Source: Lactuca virosa (lineage: Eukaryota; Streptophyta; Magnoliopsida; Asterales; Asteraceae). Taken from it: a stretch of 64,000 nt of DNA. A program made the position numbers and the translations under genes. This document shows positions 32,510 to 44,760 of the stretch, one piece after another. Under the pieces are notes generated by a model that saw only the letters and a program-made list of their open reading frames with translations, searched no databases and had not been told where the DNA came from. Within the stretch, counting starts at the first letter, position 1. Each line of letters starts with the position of its first letter. The stretch spans positions 245,855,483-245,919,482 of the forward strand of contig CAKMRJ010005412.1 of the NCBI GenBank assembly GCA_928212115.1. Direction: 5' to 3'.

Positions 32510-33969
32510 ATGGGTTGTTTTATGTTATATTGATGCAAATGTTTTATTTTCAAAGTTGAAAAAAAAAGAAAAAAAACACGACGTTTGTCAAATTTTAAGA
32601 TAATTACTTATTTTTGTGAAAAAACTAATTATTTGTAAAATTTGAATCATTTGCTATATGAGTTGAATTAGGTCAAATTTCGTAAAAGATAAAATGATAT
32701 GATTATTTTATTAGTTTTAAAAGTTTGATCTAAAGAGTTTTTTTGAAACCTCCATAAGTTATGTATATGAAAAGGTTTAAAAAAAAATTGATTCAAAGTT
32801 TTTTATGGAGTTACAAAACTTGGTCTTAATGTTTTAAAGAATTCCATAACTTGTTCTTAAGTTATGGAACATGAAAAGTTTTTTTTGTGTTACCTTGTTT
32901 TATGAGTTAATTTAGATTAATGAAAAAAATTGTGTGTTAGTTGTTTTCAATCCAAATTGATCTAGAAATAGTTCATAAAATGTGTTTTTGTAACTTGTCC
33001 TCAAGTTATATGAAAAGTCACATTTATGAATCTTAAACCTCATAAAAATTTTCATAGGTTACAAAGTGAAGAGTTTTGCCCTCATTAAATGGTTTTATGA
33101 CTCCATAACTTGTCATCAAGTTGTGGAGGTTCAAGAGTCTCTTCATTAAATAAAATGTGTAACTTTAATTAAACTCATAAGTTATGAAAATCCAAGAGTT
33201 TTGAATAGTTTCAAAACTTGCCCTCAAGTTTTGGAATTTGTAAAGTTTTCCCCATGAATACTTTAATTCCAAGTTAGCCCTTAGAATTTTAATAGTTAAA
33301 ATTCAACCCTTATACTTTATAGTATTATAAGTTAATAATAAATATATGTATAAGAGCAAGTCAGTCTTACCGTTAGTAGGCCTCATTCACGAAGTCGATC
33401 TATAAGGGGGGTATAAGGTTACTGCCTATAAAATGGCAGTTTAATGGGTGTCTACTCTCACCCACCGCTTCCTTGACTGGTGGAGGGTCGTTAGCCGAAC
33501 GGGTAGGACAACGACTATAATTCTCCCTTCATTAAAATTACTAATGATAAATACTAAGTAACTAAACTTTTTATAAATTCCCAATCTTAGTTACATAGGA
33601 AAATGTGAATTTGGTGCTAACCCATGAAATTACACTTTGCACTTTGTTTAAACCGTTAGTGGAGCGTGTGTGGTTAACCGGCACAGTAACCTGGATTTAA
33701 CAAGGTAGGCAAAGAGTAACTTAATGTTTATCATAGTATCGGTGGAGCGCGTGTGGTTAACCGGCACATCGATTAATGGGTAAATTATTAAGGGTACCAA
33801 GTATATTTGCATGGTTATTCACACCTTGTTTTGTGATCCTCGGCATCCCAGTCACAAAACCTGAAGGGCACACTCGAGATTGAAACATGCCATTGAAAAG
33901 TTCAATGAATCTCAAAAGATCTAGGAGTTTCAAATCCAATTAAAAACCTAATAAATTATTTCGTTTTTC
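32510..33969 (+). other. TE7 structured leader with hairpin array
   Basis: Short hairpins of the form AACTTG-loop-CAAGTT occur at 32844-32867, 32991-33009, 33103-33126 and 33212-33234. Further on lies GGGTGTCTACTCTCACCCACC (about 33436-33456), which can form a stem. A direct repeat of GTGTGGTTAACCGGCACA lies at 33667-33684 and 33749-33766. There is no coding sequence. Leaders of LTR elements can carry packaging or dimerisation signals. Confidence 0.7.
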
Positions 33970-34726
33970 ATGGTGGAAATTAGTGAATCGTCATTCACCT
34001 ACCTTCAAATATTTTATAGCCTGGATTACGGCATCCCTCTTCCAAGTTATAAAATAGTGTGTTGGGTCCTAGCCTTAATATTTCATATTGGGTGTTATAT
34101 TAAGGACTTTGAATCAACTATCTTGAATATCTCCCAAAAGATGTCTAGCTCAGACATCTATGATCTTCCCAAATCTCTTGGAACTTTACTTCCTCCACCT
34201 CCTCCAATTATTCTCCCTAACCCACAAGTTCAAGGTCACTCAAACCCTATTGGCAAGGCAAGGTCTAGATGTGATCACATCTTGGAGATGAAGTCACATA
34301 TTGACAAGCCGGGAGAGTTGGGTGTCAAAGTCTTGAGAAAGTTGGTGGTTCAATCACTTTCTAAGTCACATATTGAGATCCTTTGGGACTCCTTTGAAAA
34401 TAGACTATGACAAGACCCTTAATGATCTTATCTATTTGCTTAGTACTGCTGAATCAGCAATGATTTGGAAGGCTAGTAAAGCAAATCTGATTAGTAGATC
34501 AACTTCCCAAAACCTCCAATGGACATTGACAATGGTAACATTGGATACCCAGAAAAAGCATTCTCTTCCCAATGGAAAGGGATTGGCCATAGTCAACCCG
34601 GTTGACCAAATGGTAAAGAGAAAGGCTAAGTCTGAGATAGTCCCATTACCAAAGAGTCCATATGTTTATCTTGCCAAAGGAAGGGGCATTGATTGCGAAG
34701 CTGCCTATTTACCTGAAAGATCATAA
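33970..34726 (+). pseudogene. TE7 copia-type gag remnant
   Basis: Two overlapping frames (33970-34410 and 34373-34726) together resemble plant copia gag. Landmarks are DFESTILNISQKMSSSDIYD, LEMKSHIDKPGELGVKVLRK, and then DYDKTLNDLIYLLSTAESAM, a position where copia gags have a Leu-rich MLKTAE-type segment. One frameshift near 34390 separates them. A CCHC-like CLAKG sequence is not evident. It is the only protein trace in the element. Confidence 0.65.
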
Positions 34727-37700
34727 GGTTGATCAAGTCAAGAAGTTTGACTCTTCTTCAGGTAAAAGTCCACTATCTAACTCTGTTAAGTTTCTCTTAT
34801 GAGATTCTCATTGCATGATGTGACTGGGTCACATGTTGATCCTTTAAGAATCAAAGAAAAGTGAAGAAACTTAAAGGAAGCACATGCTGATTCTGATCAC
34901 GAAGATGGATTTCGATCACATGGTTTGGTGATCAGAATTTTTGAAGCTGTTACTTAGGAGTTATGATATATTGCTTAGGAATAGATAACAACAAGGTTTT
35001 CATATGCATTTGCATTGTAAGGATAAGTTTTTTCCGCAATGTTTTGAAATAAAATAAAAGGTTTTAATTTTATATTTATTTTAAATATCCCTACAAGTGG
35101 CATTTGTGAAAAATCGTTGTTTATATGATTCCATTGATAGCAATATTAAGGAAAAAAATGGACTTGATTCTTTCATTTGTGGTAGTGTCTAAATTTACCA
35201 AATAAGGAAAGATTCTCATCACCCAAGTTTCAGTTGGATAGAAACTTGGAATCATGCAAGTTGTATAGTATGATAAACGAGAATTTTCATCTTTGGAAAA
35301 TTAAGACTAATTCCTTGTTCACATGTATATGTGAGTCAAGTGAAGGACTATAGGGATCGAGTACACATTCTTGTGCACTGGTCATGTCCACCACAAAGCT
35401 CGTTAAGACTATTCGTCATGATTTACTAAAGCTTAGTAAATATGGTTATACTTACAAGTTTAAGTATAATTCTGAAACATTGGAAAAGTCTCAATGTATG
35501 GCAGAACGAATGGGAAGAATCAACTTAGGCAGAAAGATAAAAGTTTCTTAAATCTGAAAAGATGGGAGAGTACTTTAGTATCATGTTTTGTGATCATCTT
35601 AATGATTAAAGAACCACATCACAACTGGTCTTCTAAGGACATCTTAGTGCATTCTTATGACTAAGAAGAGGAGTCATGAATTGTTGAAATGGTTAAATCA
35701 AGAAGATGATTCATACTTCATTCCAAAACAAGTCTTAGAGTCATACTCCAAGACTGTAAGTTGAGTGACATATCTTAAAGAAAGGTTTAAAACACTTGTC
35801 AAATGTAAGAGTAAAAGTGTCCTACTCTTGTACATTTGAAATTGGTAAGTTGTGATGTTTTGGATAAAACAAAGACCAACTTAGGCCAATTGTGTGAAGT
35901 GTTTGTCTTGATTAGAATCCACACTATCTCTTGAATATTTGACAAGAAAGTCTTATAGGTCAAGAAGACAGTGGGAGTATAAAAGATCATGAAATAGTTT
36001 CAAGAACTAATCAAGAATAAAACCTGTATTTCATCACTAGCACACGACTAGAGGTTTATAACCTATCGTGTTGACATTTCTGTGCCCATTCCAGTTAAAG
36101 TTGGCATTTCATATGAGTTCTGAGAGTTCTCAGTTGGTTGCATAACAACTTGGAAGCAATGGCAGACCCTTGAGCTGCCAGGTGGTAAGAAATTAAGATT
36201 GAGTTCAGTCCATATGTGTTTGGATTTGTCATTATCCTTGTCTTGTGACTATGGTTTTGACGATTCACATGGATAAGAACACATACATCATAAAATCTAA
36301 GGGTCATAAGGTTTCTCTCCGATTCATGAAAATGATGGTGAGGAAACACTTCCACCAAGTAGATTTGAAGCAGATGACAAAAGGTCTAAACAATTGAGAC
36401 TATGATTACGACATCCATTTTCATAGTTCTGAAATTGTTTAGACACACATGCATTCTATCTAAGGAAAGGTGTATGATTTTGATAAAGTCTTATCAAGGC
36501 AATCTCGTCTCAGAAATCTGAACTTTGGTAAGAAAGTCAATAAAGTATTGATTTCTAGAAGTCCAGCTGATTTCTGAGTACATGTCAAAGCTAGTGGAAG
36601 CATAAGTGTTATGATAATAATCATCATGTTAGTGGGAGCATGATAATTATGATAAAGGTTGCAAGTTAGCAATGTTAGTTATAGAAAACAAAAGTTTCAA
36701 TTTGTGGAGTTGTAGGGGTTGAAAAGTTGTTTTTGCTATAATTAAGGGAGAGGAAATTATACTTCATTTCAATTCTAAAAGCTTAGATTGAGGTTTTAAT
36801 CATCTTTAGTCAAGGATATATATGAATTTTGTGTTGGAATGACTCTATTATTCTAAAATTAGATTATGATTACGACATCCCTTTTCATATTCTGAATTAT
36901 GAGAACTTGGCAAATAGAAATATTGTAGCAAAAGGATTGGTCTAGTATCATGTCTTTATGTGAGACATCATGAATCGTGTCCCATATGCTTCGGATATAG
37001 GATCGATTTCAGGTGCTATAATATTCATTCTTTCTAAAATTTTCCAAATGCCTAGGGCATTAAGAAGGGAAAGGTCTAGAATTGGATATGACTAAAAGGA
37101 TTAAGCAATTGTCGAGGACAATCTAAGGTTTACCAAAGATTGGTTGGTCAGGGACAGTTGGAAGTATAGTGCTAATTTTGGAAGGACCATATTGACATAT
37201 TCTGAAAAGAGGCATCTCTTGTTCAGAAGTGATAGTCAAAATGAGAATATGGAGTTGTCTCCATAGGTGGAAGTTATCTGTGTAAGATTAGAAAACTTAA
37301 TGCAAGAAGGATATTCAAAGCAATGTTGTTGGAATTAGTTTCCATGGAGTTGATCTTCATTGGAATGCCTTGTAATGACCGTTGACAAGTCTTTATGACC
37401 TTGTACATATTCATTACAAGAGGGTCAGTGCATACAAGTTTAAAATCTAAACAGATTTCAGCAAATGATAAGAATTTGGAATTCTTACATTCTTCGATAA
37501 GGAGTTGGGAGTGTGAATCATTGAAATTATGTTCAATTGGTTTATTTCACAAAGTAAGGATCATAGAAAAACATAGAGTGCATACTTGGTGTATGGCATA
37601 GCTATTGTTTTGAAAAACATAGGGTACTTGCTTGGAGCATGGGACAACTAGTGTTTTTAATTCAAGTATAAAGTTGATGAAACCGAAACAATGAATAATG

Positions 37701-38560
37701 AGTAATCAGTATGGTGATAAATAAAAGTGTCTTATTTATATTCATAGGTTTTGATACCATATTAGATTCAATTATTCTTGTGTTTCATTTTGCATGTTTT
37801 GACTTCCAGAATAAACTAGGTTATTCTTCCCGAATGACTAAGTTATTCAAACTATCCACAGTCGGTCATATGTTGGAAGTAGATATGAATCAAGACTGTC
37901 ATGGGTTGGCTTGTAGAGGTCTATGATGTTGGACAAAGTGGTGCTACAACACTCATGAGTGCTCATAAGTTCTGAGTATTGGATTCAACCCACGCTCATT
38001 TGAATCACTTCATGGATTTTATCACGAGTGATCATGAGACGATAATATCCTATATTCTTCAAACGTAGAGATATGAGTTGTTACTATGAGTTGGTTATAC
38101 ATTGATTGCACGAAAACGCATTGGTAACTCGATGTTATAAAACGTGCCCTTGTGTATGATTCAACAAGTAGTAGAACAAGCCATATGAGTCGAAGTTTAT
38201 CCATTCCTTTTACCTTCGGGATAAAAGCGATATCTGTGGGCCCCTCGATGATTTAGCGATGACACATGTGAGTGCTTGGCCAAGCCAGGACTGATTTGAT
38301 TTGTTCAATCAGTCAGTCGTCATAAATCGGAAATCGGGAAACAAGAAATGGACAGAGAGAATGATTATAATCCATGTCTCAGTCCATATGATATCTAGAA
38401 TGGAGGAATATATGATCCCTTATCTAATGGACAAGTCATTGACAAGATCAGAGTTCAGTTAACACGTCAGAGTTCGACAGAAGCTTTTGAGAGCTACGAT
38501 TGCTAGTCGGGTTTTGAAGTCATACTCAATAATAGTTTTAGACTTATCCAAGTGGGAGAC
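34727..38560 (+). other. TE7 non-coding interior
   Basis: In 3.8 kb I see no open frame with domain similarity, only scattered words reminiscent of decayed copia pol. It ends with AAGTGGGAGAC (38550-38560), the plus-strand polypurine tract directly before the 3' LTR. Confidence 0.7.
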
Positions 38561-39310
38561 TGTTGGATTAATGTCTAAGTCCATAACTATATTTGGTATG
38601 TACTTGACCCGACCCGGCATGGTCCATTTGGGTTGCATGGCATCGGGACAATTGGATAGACAAGATGAGGAAAAAAAAGGATACTACTGATTTATATTAA
38701 TATATTATAAGTTCTAATATATTAATATATAATCATATTATTTAATTAGTATTGATCAAGAATTAATTTATAATTAATTAAGTGATTAAAAGGAACTAAT
38801 TAAATATGGACTCTTAGATATATATGTGTGATGGGCCAAGTTCATTTAGGTTGGGCTAAGCTTTCATGGATAGTCCATGGAGTGTTGAACCCATGGATCA
38901 TATGAAATGAAGGGTCATGGGTTTAACCCTAATCTCCACACTATATAAAGATGTCCTTGGTTGGTGAAATTGGCACTATTGTGTGTACACAAAAGGGCAA
39001 GGCCGATTTCACTAGAGAGAACCAAAGTATCCTTATTCTCAAGGTTATTCCAAGTGTTCATGGTGTTGTGTGAACCATTTGAGGTGTCACACTTGGGGCA
39101 CTAGGCACTCAAACTTCATGAAGACAAGTTACATAAAAAAAAGGTATGTATTCTATCTATTTTATTACCCAAGTATATGATATTTGTATGCTAGTATAGG
39201 GTAATATCTTGGAAACTTCATATTTGCATGTATAATAGAGAAAACATAGATCCAAGGTATTTAGGGTTGTATGTGCACCATAGGATGTTGTAGTATACTA
39301 AAACCCAACA
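38561..39310 (+). repeat. TE7 3' LTR
   Basis: It is 750 bp and almost identical to the left LTR. The target duplication gtctt follows it. Confidence 0.95.
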
Positions 39311-40998
39311 GTCTTTGGTGCAGACCAATTCTCTATCGCTTTGATTTTGGAAGGGTCCACGTGTATACCTTCCTTGCTAACCCCGTGACCAAGGAAATTC
39401 ACCTTCCTGATCCAGAACTCACACTTTGAAAATTTTGCATATAGCTTCTCCGCCCTTAATGTTTCCAGCACCTGCCTCAAGTGCTGTTTATGATCGTCCT
39501 CACTCCGAGAATAGACAAGTATATTGTCAATGAACACGATCACGAACTTGTCCAGGAAAGGGTGGCACACTCGATTCATCAGGTCCATGAATACTGCCGG
39601 TGCGTTGGTCAGACCAAAGGGCATTACTACAAATTCGTAGTGTCCATAGCGAGTTCGGAATGCTGTCTTGGGCACATCATTCTCGTGAACTCGCAACTGA
39701 TGGTACCTTGATCTTAGATCTATCTTTGAGAAATAACTGGCTCCCTGAAGTTGGTCGAAGAGATCATCGATTCTGGGTAAGGGATATTTGTTCTTGATGG
39801 TCAGCTTGTTTAGTTCTCGGTAGTCAATGCACATCCGAAAGGATCCATCTTTCTTTTTCACTAATAAGATCGGAGCTCCCCAAGGTGAGGAACTTGGCCT
39901 TATAAACCCTTTGCTGATTAGCTCATTGAGCTGGCTGGATAACTCTTGCATCTCCGCTGGCGCTAAACGGTATGGAGACTTAGCTACAGGAGTAGCTCCG
40001 GGGATCAAGTCGATACGAAACTCGACTTGACGCTCGGGAGGTATTCCTGGGAGGTCTTTAAGGAAGACATCAGGAAAGTTGCAGACTTCGGGGATGCTCC
40101 CGAGGCCTTTACCCTTTTGTGTCTCATCAACAACATGAGCTAGAAACGCATGGCATTCCTTCCGCAGGTACTTCTTGGCTTTGATGCACGAGATGATACG
40201 AAGGTTCGAACTGAGTTTATCACCATAAATCATGAGGGTTTTGCCAGAGGGAAGGTTAAGGCGAATGGCTTTTTCGAAACAAAGGATATCAGCACGATTG
40301 GGGCTCAACCAATCCATACCGATAATGACATCGAAACTCTTAATAGATACAGGCATAAGATCGATAGGAAAGGAATGATTGCCTAAGGTAAGAGTACAGC
40401 CTATGAATATGTCGTTCGCGCTTTCCTTCTCTCTGTTAGCCATCTTGACGGTGAACGTTTTGGTTAAAGTTTGGGATTTACATTTGATTAGTTGTTTTAA
40501 TGCATGGCTAACAAAACTCCTCTCCACACCAGAATCGAAAAGAATGCATGCATGAGAGTTGTCAAGGAGGAACGTACCCGTAACACCGGTAGGATCAGCG
40601 ACCGCTTTCTCCTGGCCCATCGCCAAAACTCTTCCTGTATTGCCACCAGTTGCTGCCTTGGGGCAGTTTCTCCTGAAGTGCCCAACCTCTCCACATCCAT
40701 AACAAGCTTGAACAGCACCTGCTCCCGCAGGCTGGTTGGTTGGTTGGGTTGGCACCTTGCAGTATCGAGTTGTGTGTCCCTTCTTTCCACAGCTGTTGCA
40801 ACTCAACTCACGGTAGGGTCCGTGATGATGGAAGTTACACTTGTTGCACAAAGGTAGTTTCCCAGCATAAACACCGGTAGGAGCTTGGGTGGTTGGAACA
40901 GTAGCTGGAGCAGCAGCAGGAGCAGTAACAACAAGAATTGCCACTGTTGTTTTTTCTTGGAGGGCTCCTGCGAAGACTGACCCTTCCGCTTGTTCCAT
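39311..40998 (-). pseudogene. TE6 zinc knuckles, protease and reverse transcriptase
   Basis: One open frame of over 550 residues is interrupted only by TE7 at its end. CCHC knuckles CNSCGKKGHTTRYC and CYGCGEVGHFRRNC lie at residues 67-80 and 99-112. The protease site ILFDSGVERSFVS is near 155. The reverse transcriptase runs from FPGIPPERQ-like FKDLPGIPPERQVEFRID through MCIDYRELNKLTIKNKYPL to VFIDNILVYSRS. The catalytic FIDD box reads FIDN, an Asp-to-Asn change expected to abolish polymerase activity. The coding sequence continues at 31743 leftward. Confidence 0.93.
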
Positions 40999-41830
40999 GA
41001 TTTCTTCTTCTTCCCACCACTTTCCTTTTGTGTCTCGGAGACGGCTGCCACCTCATTCAGATCGATTCCATGATCGATCAGAGTCTAAGCCAGATCCTTG
41101 GCTCTCTCAAATGTAGCCGGTCTAGCAGCCAAGACATTCCCCTTGGTTGGTTGCGTCAATCCCCAAATGTACCTCTTGATTTTCTTGCTTTCCGGGGTGA
41201 CCATTCCCGGACAGAGGAGAGCCAGATCACAGAATCTCGCGGTGTAGGCAGCGATGTCGGAACCCTTCATCTTCAAGTTCCAGAGTTCGTGCTCCAACTT
41301 TTTCACTTCGCCCCTCGGGCAGTATTCCGCAAGCATGAGTTCCTTCAGTCTTTCCCAACCCATGGCATTAGCCACTGGCAGGGTTAGGGTTTTGACTCAA
41401 CCATTCCACCAGGTCAAGGCTCTGTCGGTGAAAGTGCAGGCGGCGAACTTGACCTTGTTTGTTTCGGAACAGGCGTAAATTTCGAAGATGGATTCGATCT
41501 TCTCGAACCATCGAGTCAGAGTGATGACACCTCCATTTCCATCGAAAGACTTGGGTTTTGCAGTCATGAAGTCCTTGTAGGAACACTCCTTTTGATGTCC
41601 TTGACTTCCATCTTATTTATGTGGGTCGGTTCCACCTCCAGCCCCACCAGCATTCACTTGTGCCATTGCTGCAGTCACGGCGGCTGTAACTGCTGCCTGA
41701 AACATGACGGGGTCGAACTGAGGGGGTGGTGGTGGTGGCGGAGTGTTGTCGTTTCTTCTGATGGTTCTTGGTCGGGGAGGAATCTTTCTCTAGAAACAAT
41801 CAGGAAGAAGAGGATGGTAAGTCCTCAAGA
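40999..41830 (-). pseudogene. TE6 gag
   Basis: The minus strand encodes a Pro-rich N-terminus and then, in frames broken by stops, a gag domain. Landmarks are KPKSFDGNGGVITLTRWFEK, ELMLAEYCPRGEVKKLEHE and the segment IAAYTARFCDLALLCPGM. Stops interrupt it near 41087, 41382 and 41617. It lies directly upstream of the knuckle-protease frame, as in other plant gypsy elements. Confidence 0.83.
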
Positions 41831-42321
41831 TATATGAACAAGATATATCTCATCCAAGCAATAATCACAAAAACGTTACTAATGCAAGTAAGTTATCGCT
41901 TAAGGAAGAAGAGGTAGCAACACTTAGAGTGATTCTGTATACTGAGTTTGGCTCTATCTAAAATACTCCTATAGTATGTTATGTGGGATGATTTTGCTAA
42001 GTTTTAGGTCTATTGTAACACCACAGTCACTCCCAAACACATGTTGGTCATGTCTCGACTGAATATAGTTGATCATGCTATATTCACCCTAGACATGATT
42101 ACATAACTGCCCAGGTTTAACCGCAGCGTTCCAGCATCCAAATACTTTTGTTCTGTTCTACTACTGTCATGAATTTTGTTATGTATGCATGCTCGTATAC
42201 TTTTTATAAAAAAAAATACTTATATTTTTGAAAGTATACTTTTAGTGTAGAGCACTTAGGCCCCTTAGTGTTTATAGTTGTATACCACGTAAGGTTCGGT
42301 ATACTAGTTTGCTATAAACAA
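41831..42321 (-). other. TE6 5' leader
   Basis: About 490 bp between gag and primer site, AT-rich, with no gene seen. Confidence 0.7.
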
Positions 42322-42335
42322 GGGCTCTGATACCA
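42322..42335 (-). other. TE6 primer-binding site (initiator Met-tRNA)
   Basis: The minus strand reads TGGTATCAGAGCCC, three bases from the LTR end. Confidence 0.93.
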
Positions 42336-42338
42336 ATC

Positions 42339-44760
42339 TGTCACACCCCGAAACCATGATGGCAGAAACATTCTGGGACGGAGGACGTCATGTGTAGCAT
42401 CACAACCAATGAATAATAGCAATCATAGCAACTCAACCATTACAGTGAATACTAAAATAAAAATGTTTACATCAGTTTGAAACTTTGTCTGAAACTTGTT
42501 TGAAATACATCAAATAGCTTTGTAAAATATAAACATAAAACTCTTATTACGCCAACTCCTCAAAAATCCAGCAGGTACCTGTCTACTGATTTCCTGAGAA
42601 TACAAGCAGTTTGAAAGAATATCAGCATAAAGCTGGTGAGTTCATAACCGGTAGTTTGTAATGAAAACTTGTTGATGAACTTGTGAAAGTGTTTGTATAG
42701 TTTCAAGAAAATCTGATATTTTCTTTAATGAAAATGTAGTGTTCTCAATTCTGTATGAAATCGTGAATGTTTGTTACTGAAAACCGTAGTGATGTGCGAA
42801 AATAATACTTCATGTGACTAGCTAATGCTAATCATGAGGTATAAGTATTTCGTACGTGAAACCATTGTATGTTCAGTTTTGTTTGTAAACTCTGAAAGTC
42901 CTCCAATTGTAGTGTGTATTAATTCTATTTAGTATAAATAAAACTATTGAAGAGTATCGGGTTGTAAACTAAAGATGATTTATATATAATGTGAGTCGTA
43001 TAACCATGCTTGATATGACTAGAGACCTTTCCAGCGTTCTTCAGGCGTCGAGTTAATTGACATTCGTACACCACAGGCGTGCCCGCCTAACTGTATCTAG
43101 CAGTTCAGGTGTGGGATTGTCAGTCCCGAATGGATCTATTCATAAATCTCACGCTCTCCCTCCAGGAGACTCTGGTTATACTATGATAGGATTTATCCCT
43201 GTACACCTAAGGGTACAGTATTGAAGTAGCGCCTCACAGTATCGTACAATCTAGTTTACATGTAGTGTAGTAGCGTTCTATCATATTGAAAATCCGTATG
43301 TATACCGTATGTAGTGATAATTACAGTTATGAATACCATGATAAAGTAGTGATGTATACTGTAAACTGTTTCTGTCTTAGTGTATATGTTTAGTAGTGAA
43401 AGTTTCTGTACTTGTTATGTTTAGAAAATCCCAAACTATACCGATTATAGTTTGCATGTATGACGTAGTGAATAGCGAGTCCGGAAACTATGCAATTTTA
43501 GTGAAAACGTCCCTTATGCTCAACACAGTACAAAAGGGTTAAAGTATGAGAATTGCATGAGTTTTGAAAACATTTATGTTTAGCTTGTATTCCCCCCCTG
43601 AAAACATTAAAAACATGGAAAATGTAGGGGTATGAACTCACCTCGGGTAAGTGGTTTAATTGAAGGATCGATACGGAAAGCTGGGTGTTCAAGTGAAGAC
43701 TTGAACACGATTCGATCCTAATTAACACGCCATGACACATAAACGAGTCAAATGAAGTTATTTCACCACTATAAGTGATGGAAAACCACTCTAGAGACTT
43801 GGGCATACTAGCATTAAGTGTTAGGACCTTGTAGGGTTGCATGAGGAGAGTGTATGGCCACCTTAAAGGTGTGTACGGCCATGGGTATGCGGCCCAATGG
43901 GTGTGCCGCCGTACACTCAAAAATGAGAGGTGTTCTTGTGGTGTTTTCAAGGCCTACACTTGCATCCATGAAGTGTTCTTGGTCCAAACTTAGTTGTAGT
44001 ACAAGTTTAGGGTCTTAGAAGTGCGTTTATGGTCCTAGAGTGAGTGTGTGGTCGCACACTTGGGTGTGCTGCCGCACACTTGGTGTGTGCTGCCGTACAG
44101 ATGTGTGTGCGGCCATACACAGGTCTGTGCGGTCGTACACCCCACACCAAAATGACCAAAAATGCCATTTCCAAGGTACAACAAGGCTAGGGGCATGTCT
44201 TTCTCGAATATGGAAGTCAAACTCTCACTTTGGAGGGTGTTTTAAGAGTGTGCGGCCACCCTAAGCGGGTGTGCGGCCGCACTCACTTCCAAACACGAGG
44301 TCATGTCGATTTTGCACCCATAAGGCTTAGATAAGGTGGTCTTTCATGGATTGCAAGTTAGAGAATGAAGTACTCACGTTCTTGAAGCTTTGGAAGGTTC
44401 AAAGTTGGAGAAACTTGAGAGAATAGAGTAGTGTGCTGCCAAGGAGTGAAAAGAATGAAGGGGAAAGGAGTCCACCCTTTATATAGGGGTGAGAGTGCTG
44501 CCCAAAAGTGAGTGTGCTGCCAAGGGAGTGGGTGTGCGGCCGCACACCCCTGTGTATGGCCGTACACTCCTCCAAGAGGTGTGTATGGCCCGATTTTCTC
44601 ACTATGCTACACTCTGACTCATTCCTAAACTCAACCTTGGTCACATACAAGTTTAGAACACTTAAATGAACCTTTAAATAGCACCAGAAATCAACAAAAC
44701 AAGTTGAATATTGATTGAATTGACAAAAGTGTAGAGGATTGAAGTTTCCGGGTTGTCACA
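42339..44760 (-). repeat. TE6 5' LTR
   Basis: It is 2422 bp. By eye about 70 substitutions separate it from the left copy, many at CG or TG/CA sites as expected from deamination of methylated cytosine. It keeps the same palindrome clusters. Confidence 0.94.

Larger units (their letters stand above)
31744..39310 (+). mobile_element. TE7: young non-autonomous copia-type element inside TE6
   Basis: LTRs of 752 and 750 bp (31744-32495, 38561-39310) begin TGTTGGATTAATG and end AAACCCAACA. The perfect target duplication gtctt lies at 31739-31743 and 39311-39315. The plus-strand primer site follows the left LTR. The only coding trace in the 6 kb between is a gag remnant, so mobility must have depended on enzymes from elsewhere. 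The LTRs differ by about four substitutions and two indels, which makes it the youngest element of the nest. Confidence 0.95.
27195..44760 (-). mobile_element. TE6: Ty3/gypsy element with 2.4-kb LTRs inside TE5
   Basis: LTRs at 27195-29615 and 42339-44760 start TGTCACACCCCG and end GGTTGTCACA in plus reading. The flanking pentamers acatg (27190-27194) and acagg (44761-44765) are a near-exact target duplication. The primer site is beside the right LTR, and gag, protease, reverse transcriptase, RNase H and integrase run leftward. The polyprotein is interrupted by TE7 between reverse transcriptase and RNase H. Confidence 0.94.
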
